DNA of 23,159 nt from a virus. The notes beneath the pieces were generated by a model. The model did not search any database and had not been told where the DNA came from. It worked only from the letters and a program-made list of their open reading frames with translations. Shown here piece after piece: positions 16,671 to 23,159 of the stretch; positions within the stretch are counted from its first letter, which is position 1, and every line of letters begins with the position of its first letter. Where the stretch lies: positions 1-23,159 of the IMG/VR virus record IMGVR_UViG_3300025759_000732; one strand, 5' to 3'. Position numbers and translations under genes: made by a program.

Positions 16671-17357
16671 ATGGCTTGGTGGGTACCACTTGCTGCTGCT
16701 GCTGTTGGCGCTATATCTTCTACTAGACAAGGAAGAGCAAATAGACAAGTAGCGCGTGAGCAACAACAACAAGCATTAGAACTTCAAAGAGAACAAGCGG
16801 CTTTGTTGGAGCAGCAAAAACAAGAATATAGAGCTCTTCAATTTAGAAATCCTTTTGCAGAAAATGTTTTTGAAGATTTGACTGTAAGTCAAAGAGCCAC
16901 TAAGTTTCAAGCTCAACAAGGGTTACAGCAAAGAGCTGATATATTGCAAGGGCTTAGAGCTGCAGCTGGTACTAGCGGTATAGCTGGTTTAGCTCAAACA
17001 TTAGCTAATCAAGGGCAATTGCAAGCGCAGGCAATATCAGCTGGTATAGCTGAACAAGAAAGAGCTAATCAAGCAGCTAGAGCACAAGGAGAATTACAAG
17101 TGCAACTAGGACAGCAAATGGTTCAACAATTTGAAGCTGATAGACAAGCGACTTTACTTGGTATGCAACTTGGTCAAACTACAGGTGCTAACTTAGGTGT
17201 TAGAGCGGCTCAACAAAACGTTATGGGTGCAAATTTAGCCGCTGCGCAAGGCACAAGACAAGCTATGGGTACTTTAACAAAAACTCTTTTAAACCCAACG
17301 GTAATGAGTGGTTTGCAAGGTTTATTTGGACCTAAAGGAGGAGGTGATAACGGTTAA
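16671..17357 (+). CDS. Internal virion protein candidate (T7 gp14-like layout)
   Basis: The protein has 228 residues. A short hydrophobic Ala-rich segment at the very N-terminus (WWVPLAAAAVGAISS, residues 3-17) could be membrane-inserting. It is followed by a long Gln/Glu/Arg/Ala-rich helical region (about 20-60 and 75-165) without cysteines, and the C-terminus is Gly-rich (GLFGPKGGGDNG). A hydrophobic cap plus a Gln-rich helical body is the usual look of podovirus internal proteins that are ejected and help form a channel across the cell envelope, such as T7 gp14. The next two genes also look internal, which fits the gp14-gp15-gp16 order. The similarity is in composition and position only. 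The start overlaps the stop of a tiny leader frame (TAATG); the other in-frame evidence is the MAWW N-terminus common in such proteins. Confidence 0.7.
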   Translation: MAWWVPLAAAAVGAISSTRQGRANRQVAREQQQQALELQREQAALLEQQKQEYRALQFRNPFAENVFEDLTVSQRATKFQAQQGLQQRADILQGLRAAAGTSGIAGLAQTLANQGQLQAQAISAGIAEQERANQAARAQGELQVQLGQQMVQQFEADRQATLLGMQLGQTTGANLGVRAAQQNVMGANLAAAQGTRQAMGTLTKTLLNPTVMSGLQGLFGPKGGGDNG

Positions 17358-17370
17358 TAAAATATAAAAT

Positions 17371-18951
17371 ATGGCAGTAAATCAAAAATTAATAGAAGCA
17401 TCGTTTAGAGAAGCAGGATCAAGGGTACCTTTATCTACCACTGATTACAATATTGCTATGACACAAGCTAAAACTGGTGTTATGACAGATATTGTTAATG
17501 CTTATAATCAGTATGAGTCTGGTAAGCAAAAAGCTTTTGACGATATTGCTGGTAACGTAGAAGATATGATGAGAAAACTTGCTTCTGGAAGTGAGCAATT
17601 AGGTGGTATGCATCAGGCAAACGTACAAAGATTAAAACAATTACAGCAAGAGTTTAATTCTGTTTACGGTAACAAAGAAAAAGAAGATGAAGTTAAATTT
17701 AAAATTGAACAACTTGCGTCTGAAATAAACTCTGTAGCAGCTGGTTTTGGTAAGTTTGGTCAAGCGTATATTGATGGTACTATAAATGTAAAAACTACAG
17801 ATCCTAATTTTTATAATGTTTTTGGTAAAGTTTGGGATAAAGATGGCAAATATGATGATGTTCAGTTTAATTGGGATGATAATAATAAACTAAGTGTTAC
17901 TGTAGATGGTGAAACACAAAAAGTAAGTGATTTATTTAACAAATTAGTTACTAAAGATGACGCCCCTACTATTGGGTTAGGTAATCAAGGTTTAAGTTCT
18001 ATGAAGCTTGGCGCTACAAAAGGTAGCACTTTTAACGAAACTGATGCCACGAGAAATGTTGAGTCTTTAATTAATACTCCTGAAAAATTTGCAAACCTTA
18101 CATCATCAGATACTTTTGGTGATATTTCATATAGAGAAGCTTTGTTGACAAACCCTAATATACACAAAGTTTTGCAAACTTTAAATAAAGATAAATATGA
18201 TATTGATGGTAACGGTACTGTAGACAAAAATGATTTTAATACACCCGAAAATATAGCTGTATTATACGATGCACTAACAGACATACATGACAAGAATTTT
18301 GATTTTGAAGTTGCTAAAAAAGTTGCGTCATCTTGGTACACTGACGGTTATTTAAGATCAAAGTTTAATGAAGGTAGAAATATGCTTCAAGAAAAAGAAG
18401 TTAGTAGAACTGGTAAAAGAGGTGCTTATATGACAGCAAAAGGGCAAGTAAGCGCAGATACTTTTGAGCGTGATTTTGTACCTTATATAAACTTTTTAAA
18501 TAATCCAAAAGAAGGTCAAACAATGCAAAGCCCTATTGAGTTTTTAGAAGTTAAATATGAAAATGGAAACTTTTTTATAAATGGTAAAAGTATAGGTCCT
18601 GACCCTAAAGACGTGGCTAAATATGATGGTTTGTTAAATTATATTGAGCAAAAAGCTAACGTTACAAACCAAGGTTTACTTGAAGTTGGTTTTGATTTTA
18701 TAAAAATGAACGAAGAAGATGCTGAAAAATATTTAAAACAAAACTTACCAGAAGGTTTTACTTTTGAACAATATGGCTTAGGTGATGCTATAAAAGTTAT
18801 GTATGGTAATAAATCTGTTAATATAAATCTTCAACCAAACACAACTTCAGGTGAAAAAAGACAGATAAAAAAATTAAATGATTTTATAAAAAGCGTAAAT
18901 GTTTTAAGCGCTGAAGATTTAATAAAAAAATATACTACTAACAATGAATGA
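17371..18951 (+). CDS. Internal virion protein candidate with an EF-hand-like loop
   Basis: This 526-residue protein has no family I can name. The N-terminal 130 residues are helical (NQKLIEASFREAGSRVPLST; NVQRLKQLQQEFNSVYGNKE), the middle is mixed, and the C-terminus is charged. Residues 277-288 read DIDGNGTVDKND, a near-perfect 12-residue calcium-binding loop (D1, D3, N5, G6, V8, D9, D12; position 12 is Asp instead of the more common Glu). It sits 13 bases after the Gln-rich internal protein gene and overlaps the giant gene by 8 bases, so it is probably the middle member of an ejected protein set, by analogy with T7 gp15. The stop is TGA, the only non-TAA stop seen in the window. The internal role is inferred from position. 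Confidence 0.65.
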   Translation: MAVNQKLIEASFREAGSRVPLSTTDYNIAMTQAKTGVMTDIVNAYNQYESGKQKAFDDIAGNVEDMMRKLASGSEQLGGMHQANVQRLKQLQQEFNSVYGNKEKEDEVKFKIEQLASEINSVAAGFGKFGQAYIDGTINVKTTDPNFYNVFGKVWDKDGKYDDVQFNWDDNNKLSVTVDGETQKVSDLFNKLVTKDDAPTIGLGNQGLSSMKLGATKGSTFNETDATRNVESLINTPEKFANLTSSDTFGDISYREALLTNPNIHKVLQTLNKDKYDIDGNGTVDKNDFNTPENIAVLYDALTDIHDKNFDFEVAKKVASSWYTDGYLRSKFNEGRNMLQEKEVSRTGKRGAYMTAKGQVSADTFERDFVPYINFLNNPKEGQTMQSPIEFLEVKYENGNFFINGKSIGPDPKDVAKYDGLLNYIEQKANVTNQGLLEVGFDFIKMNEEDAEKYLKQNLPEGFTFEQYGLGDAIKVMYGNKSVNINLQPNTTSGEKRQIKKLNDFIKSVNVLSAEDLIKKYTTNNE

Positions 18952-21900
18952 GCTAGAGCAAATTGTTCAAAGAATGGTTGATGCTGGTGAGACAGAAGGA
19001 AATATAAAATTAGTAATACAAAACTATAATAAAGTTCCTGCTAGCTTCGCCGCTGATTATAATGTTTTTGGTAGTAATATTAATATTTCCGAACAAGAAG
19101 TTAGTGATATTATTTCTCAAGCTGAAGCTGAGCCAGTAACAAAAATTAAAGAAGAAGAAATTGAACAATCATTGTTTAATCCTTATGCAAAAGGTTATGG
19201 TTCTTACGTTGCTCCTAGAAAAAAAGTAGAATACAAGTCCTATGTTTTTGATGAATTTTTAAACGAGGAAAGAGATAATATAGAACAAGCTAAACAGCAG
19301 TGGATCTCAAAGCAAAGAAAAGATTTATTAAAAGAAAAGTTAGAAGAACGTTTAGAAGATGTAGAGGATAAGTTTTTACCGTGGTATTCTTTACCAGGTG
19401 TAGATCCATCGTTATATGCTAAAAAAGCTGCTTATGCTAAAAAAAGAGCTATACTTGCAACAGAATTTAAAGTTAAAGAGGCAGAGGCTAATAAAGAATA
19501 TATAGAGTTAAGTAACAAATTAACAACAGACAAAGACTCTATAGACAATATTGATTTAAGAATTGATAATATTAAAAAGCAATACGACTTAAACCCTGAT
19601 TCTTTTACAGAAGAAAAAATTAAAGAATTTAAAGATTTAATTAATACGCGAGAAGCTGCTGTAGATCTTTTTAATGAAGAATTAGAAAATTTAAATAAAA
19701 TAGGAATACAATCAGAAGATTTTAATACTATAGCTGATATGACTCAGCGTACTTATAATAATATTGACGTTGCAACAAATAGAATATCATCTAGAACTTT
19801 AAGTGCTATTGCTGGATTAGGTGACTTTGCACAAAATATTAGTTTACCTGGTGTGATCAGAAACCTTGGCGGTATTGATGTTGAAAACGAGGAAGATATA
19901 AAAACACTACCAGTTTTTATACAGCCAATAGCAAGGCAAATGGGTAAAACCATGAAAGAAGAAAAAATAAGTATTAATGAGTTAAGAGATAAAGCTGAAG
20001 AAATAAATAAATTTACAAAGCATAGGCAAGAGTTTAAAAAAATAAATTCTTTAGAAGATTTTGGAGAATTTACTTTAGATTTATTTTCAGAGCAATTAGT
20101 TAATACAGCTGTAACAGCTACTACTGGTAATTTTGGTTTATTTGTCGTTTCAGCAAGTGCTGCTGGTGATAAAATGAATGAAATGAATATTGATATTGAA
20201 AAATATTTACAAACTGGTGGTAAAGAAGGTCAAATGGTAAGTCCTATTCAATTTTATACGGCTGGAATTGGTTATGGTTTATCTGAATATGTAACAGAAA
20301 AAATAGCTTTAAAACAACTTAATACAGCTAAAAACTCTTTTAAAAAAGCAATTGATTTAGATGATTTTGGAGAGTACAGTTTAAAAGAATTCAGTCTTAT
20401 TGATGCTGCTAAAAGATATGGTGTAAATGTTAACCAAGAAGGTTCTGCAGAGCTTTTTGCAAGTTTAGGACAAAATTTTTTAGATAAATATATTTTAGAT
20501 AAAGAGGTTGATTTAAGAGATAATTTACTTGAATCTTATGTTAGCGGTGCTGTAATGAGTGGTTTAGGTTTTCAAGCGCCTGTAATAACAAATGATATAT
20601 ATAGATCTTTTTCTACAAATAATGAGTGGAGTACAGTTAATAATAATTCGAAAAAAATAGTAGAATTACAAGAAAGCTTAAAAAATCTTTATAAAAAAAA
20701 TGTTAAAGATCCAAAAGTTAAAGATGCTATAAAACTACATGTTGAGCAAATAAACGATTTATTAAAAGAAAATTTAAGAGCTAAAAAAATATCTGAAAAT
20801 AGAATAGATGATTTAAGTTCTGACGACAAAGGAGTTTTAATACATTTAACTAGTGAAGCTTATAAACACAAAAAAAGAATTGATGAAATAAACTCTAATG
20901 AGAATTTAACTGAAGATCAAAAAAAATATTTAATAATTAAACACGTTGATAAATTAGAAAATATTTATTCAAAGCAAGAGCAAGTTAGAAATTCAGCTAC
21001 TTTTTCTAAAGATAAAGAAAGAAACAAAAAAGCTACTATAGAATACGCTACGTTAACTGGTGTAAAAATAGAAAACATAACTATAAAAGAAGGTGATAAC
21101 GCTATAGATAAAATAAATGAATATATAGACTCTTCAAATATAGCTGATGATCTTAAAAAAGAATTTAAAGAAGAAATAAAAGTTGAACTAGAAAAAAATC
21201 CAAATGTTCACGGCGCTCATTTTGGTAAAGATTTTGGGCTTCCAATATCTGTTCAATTTGAATCAAATGCTACTAAAGATATTTCTGGTAATTCAACTGT
21301 TTTTTCTCACGAGTTAGGTCATGGTACATTGTTTAGAGCTTTAGCAGAGCAAAATGCTGACATAGTTAAAATGTCGCAAAACTTAGAAAAATATGTTAAA
21401 GCAAGATTTTCAAAACTTTATTTAAAGTTTGCAAAAACACATAGACTGTATAAAGGTTATGACGCTGAATATAGAGCGGAAGAAACCTTGGCAATGACTA
21501 TTGATTTTATGCGTCAATATAATATAGATGCTGATAAATCTCTACAAGGAAAGTTAATAGACAATTTTAACGGCTTGTTTAATAAAAATAAAAACTTAAC
21601 AAAAACTAACGAAGTAAAAACAGGTAAAGACGTTTTTGACCTATTAAAAAGTTTTGCTTTTGGTTTTGAAACAGGAGAAATATCAGACTTAGCTGCTAAA
21701 GTTATAAAAGGTGAAGCTGATATTGTAAAAGCTCCAAAAGAAAAAGTTAAAGAAAAACAACAAGTTCCTTTTTCTAAATCAGCCTCTGACAATGTACAGC
21801 GTATATACGAGGAGCAAGGCGTTGGCGGTGTTTTTGATATTATAAATGAATTTAAACCTATAGTAAATAAAATAGTAGACAAGCGTAAGGACGCTCCAGG

Positions 21901-23159
21901 TTTTGATAGACAATTGCTAGCCGATGAAATAGAAACTGGTGAGCGTGGTATATTGGATTTAATTGGTGAATATAAACCAGAGTCTGGTGTGCCATTAGCA
22001 GCGTTTATAAATAAATTTTTACCAGCTAGAGCTATTGAAGCTTCAAGAAGAGTTTTAGGTGAAGAGTTTACTGTAGACGTTACAGAGGCAAAAACTGTTG
22101 CAGCTGAAGAAGTTGCTGAAGTTGAAGTTAAGCCTAAGCCAAAGAAAAAGAAAATTATTTTATCTGATAGGCTGGGTGTTAAAAATAAAGTTGACGAGGC
22201 AATTAGTAAAAAACTGCCTGAGTTAGATATTGAGAATTTAAACTTTAAAAAATTAAAAGACCAAACACCAGAAATAACTGGAGAGCTATTTGGTATATCT
22301 CCTAAAAAACTGATAAGCTTAGCAAATATAACTAAAAAAGAATTACAGTCTGCGCAAATGTTTATTAATAAAAACGCAGATGTTTTAATGGCAATGCTAC
22401 CTGAAGGTGCTACCACCGGTGGTACAGCTACTGGAGTACCTAATACTTTATTAAAAGCTTTTTATATAAAAACTGAAAGGGCAAAAGCAGCTAAAACTGG
22501 CAGTAAAGCAGGTCTTGCAATACAACAAAAGAAAGCTATAACTAAAAAAGAATTTTTAGAAACTTTTGGTATTATAGACGGTAAGCCAGATCGTACAGAT
22601 AGAAACACATCAGCTAGGGTTTTAGCTTTAGCAGGTGTAACTGGTAAAATGATGAGCAATCAAGCTATTAGAGAAGAGTTATCTAAAAATACAACAGAAG
22701 ATAATGCTAAATTAATGCTTAGACTTTCAGATGGTAAATCAACTGTTATGTTTAGTAAACAAGAATCTATAGACAAAGGCGTGCCTTTTATAGTAGATTA
22801 TTTAAAGCAAGTTGACTCTGAAATTACAGAAGACAAAGCTTATCAAATTTTGGGTAACTACGCAAACCTTACTGACGATGAATTTAAAAGTAATTTTCCA
22901 ACATACTTTAACGGTATAATAGATTATGTAGAAGCCATGTCTCAGTTTATAGCTGATGGTGGCAAAGAAGCTCAGCAATTTACAAAAGCCATAAAAGGAG
23001 TTGATTTTGGTAATCAAAAATTAAATGATTATTTAAAAAATGGTTTTTGGACATTGTCAGATGCTAAGTTTAAAAAAGATAAAAAAGCTATGGCTTGGTT
23101 TTTAAAGACGTCTTACGATCTTGCAGACCAAATAGTTTTGCCAGAAAACGCAACTAATG
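18944..23159 (+). CDS. Giant multidomain virion protein with zincin metallopeptidase motif (3' partial)
   Basis: The frame opens at ATG 18944, overlapping the previous stop by 8 bases (ATGAATGA), and stays open to the window end: 1405 codons, no stop. Residues 1-380 are charged and helical. Residues 383-455 and 499-545 are Gly/Ala-rich and hydrophobic (NFGLFVVSASAAGDKM, YVSGAVMSGLGF). HELGHG at 789-794 is a zincin motif, with E846/E847 in YRAEETLAM as candidates for the third zinc ligand. FSK occurs at 687, 943 and 1270, bracketing the zincin and the next module. Residues 1002-1050 match the spacing of sigma region 2. A Lys-rich linker (KPKPKKKK) follows, then a conserved-looking segment (GVPNTLLKAFYIKTERAKAA; NTSARVLALAGVTGKMMSNQ). 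It is most likely an injected internal virion or polyvalent protein. The peptidase motif is sure; the other functions are inference. Confidence 0.85.
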   Translation, partial: MNELEQIVQRMVDAGETEGNIKLVIQNYNKVPASFAADYNVFGSNINISEQEVSDIISQAEAEPVTKIKEEEIEQSLFNPYAKGYGSYVAPRKKVEYKSYVFDEFLNEERDNIEQAKQQWISKQRKDLLKEKLEERLEDVEDKFLPWYSLPGVDPSLYAKKAAYAKKRAILATEFKVKEAEANKEYIELSNKLTTDKDSIDNIDLRIDNIKKQYDLNPDSFTEEKIKEFKDLINTREAAVDLFNEELENLNKIGIQSEDFNTIADMTQRTYNNIDVATNRISSRTLSAIAGLGDFAQNISLPGVIRNLGGIDVENEEDIKTLPVFIQPIARQMGKTMKEEKISINELRDKAEEINKFTKHRQEFKKINSLEDFGEFTLDLFSEQLVNTAVTATTGNFGLFVVSASAAGDKMNEMNIDIEKYLQTGGKEGQMVSPIQFYTAGIGYGLSEYVTEKIALKQLNTAKNSFKKAIDLDDFGEYSLKEFSLIDAAKRYGVNVNQEGSAELFASLGQNFLDKYILDKEVDLRDNLLESYVSGAVMSGLGFQAPVITNDIYRSFSTNNEWSTVNNNSKKIVELQESLKNLYKKNVKDPKVKDAIKLHVEQINDLLKENLRAKKISENRIDDLSSDDKGVLIHLTSEAYKHKKRIDEINSNENLTEDQKKYLIIKHVDKLENIYSKQEQVRNSATFSKDKERNKKATIEYATLTGVKIENITIKEGDNAIDKINEYIDSSNIADDLKKEFKEEIKVELEKNPNVHGAHFGKDFGLPISVQFESNATKDISGNSTVFSHELGHGTLFRALAEQNADIVKMSQNLEKYVKARFSKLYLKFAKTHRLYKGYDAEYRAEETLAMTIDFMRQYNIDADKSLQGKLIDNFNGLFNKNKNLTKTNEVKTGKDVFDLLKSFAFGFETGEISDLAAKVIKGEADIVKAPKEKVKEKQQVPFSKSASDNVQRIYEEQGVGGVFDIINEFKPIVNKIVDKRKDAPGFDRQLLADEIETGERGILDLIGEYKPESGVPLAAFINKFLPARAIEASRRVLGEEFTVDVTEAKTVAAEEVAEVEVKPKPKKKKIILSDRLGVKNKVDEAISKKLPELDIENLNFKKLKDQTPEITGELFGISPKKLISLANITKKELQSAQMFINKNADVLMAMLPEGATTGGTATGVPNTLLKAFYIKTERAKAAKTGSKAGLAIQQKKAITKKEFLETFGIIDGKPDRTDRNTSARVLALAGVTGKMMSNQAIREELSKNTTEDNAKLMLRLSDGKSTVMFSKQESIDKGVPFIVDYLKQVDSEITEDKAYQILGNYANLTDDEFKSNFPTYFNGIIDYVEAMSQFIADGGKEAQQFTKAIKGVDFGNQKLNDYLKNGFWTLSDAKFKKDKKAMAWFLKTSYDLADQIVLPENATN

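Noticed and set aside
17985-18341. 118-codon open frame on the - strand
   Set aside because: It is antisense to the EF-hand-bearing gene, and its product shows only Ser/Leu/Phe composition with no leader, motif or partner gene on that strand.
18924-18951. A AAA AAA slippery heptamer near the end of the gene at 17371, as a frameshift site into the giant gene
   Set aside because: The heptamer is in the right phase for a -1 slip, but -1 leads to a stop within four codons (ATA TAC TAC TAA). The giant gene is in the +1 frame. It has its own ATG at 18944, so simple overlap coupling explains the junction.
21514-22416. 300-codon open frame on the - strand
   Set aside because: It lies wholly inside the giant + strand gene, which has clear motifs there (sigma-like segment, Lys-rich linker). 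The minus product is Ser/Phe/Leu-rich low-complexity, typical of the reverse of AT-rich coding DNA.
1-23159. Stop-codon reassignment, known in some crAss-like phages
   Set aside because: All long frames read through with the standard code, without in-frame TAG or TGA. Genes end in TAA, with one TGA, at sensible junctions.
1-23159. tRNA genes, CRISPR arrays, insertion sequences, integrase or attachment sites
   Set aside because: I looked for cloverleaf arms, regularly spaced repeats, terminal inverted repeats and recombinase motifs and saw none. The space between genes (71 bases at most) leaves no room for most of them.

Overview
The window is a densely packed stretch of a tailed double-stranded DNA phage genome: the C-terminal part of the packaging gene, then the head, neck and tail genes, then the genes for internal virion proteins. 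All thirteen genes lie on the + strand. No gap exceeds 71 bases, and several junctions touch or overlap. The DNA is AT-rich. The starts lack Shine-Dalgarno sequences and instead have A/T-only leaders, and 9 of the 12 visible starts read ATG-GC (Met-Ala). This is what one expects of a phage of Bacteroidetes, most likely a marine flavobacterium. The head proteins resemble those I remember from crAss-like phages (Crassvirales) and their marine relatives such as Cellulophaga podoviruses. The features behind this are an approximately 800-residue portal with a Gln-rich coiled-coil tail, a capsid protein with the VIWSEQGRLH and YEVSGSDTAQIGW motifs, and a very large tail-hub protein beginning with the MNKDLDERLVPNGEY motif. 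I could run no search, so the taxonomic placement is an inference.

Layout. 1-1103: C-terminal nuclease half of the large terminase (gene starts outside the window). 1106-3517: portal. 3546-4757: acidic, lysine-tailed scaffold candidate. 4779-6212: major capsid protein, followed by a clear UUCG-loop terminator (6226-6260). 6283-7107: unidentified conserved-looking protein, then a GC-rich RNA hairpin. 7164-8129 and 8134-9003: two head-tail connector or ring candidates. 9007-14598: 1863-residue tail hub/stabilisation ('muzzle'-type) protein with what looks like an inserted carbohydrate-binding jelly roll. 14600-16243 and 16245-16604: beta-rich virion or tail-surface proteins. 16671-17357: Gln-rich internal virion protein with a hydrophobic N-terminus. 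17371-18951: internal virion protein candidate with an EF-hand-like loop. 18944 to the window end: a giant multidomain protein (1405 codons visible, no stop reached).

How they work together. The terminase packages DNA through the portal into a shell of capsid protein built on the scaffold candidate. The connector proteins and the hub close the head and form a short tail. The last three genes probably encode proteins carried inside the virion and delivered to the cell. The most interesting object is the giant last gene. It has a HELGHG zincin metallopeptidase motif, a Gly/Ala-rich hydrophobic region, three FSK tripeptides that bracket its putative domains, and a segment whose spacing matches sigma-factor region 2. 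This is the design of an injected 'polyvalent' protein that may be cut into effectors.

Regulation. One terminator is clear. A nearly identical 25-26-base AT-only leader precedes both the scaffold candidate and the gene after the terminator, which suggests a shared promoter or translation-start element. No tRNA, CRISPR array, insertion sequence, integrase or stop-codon reassignment was seen.
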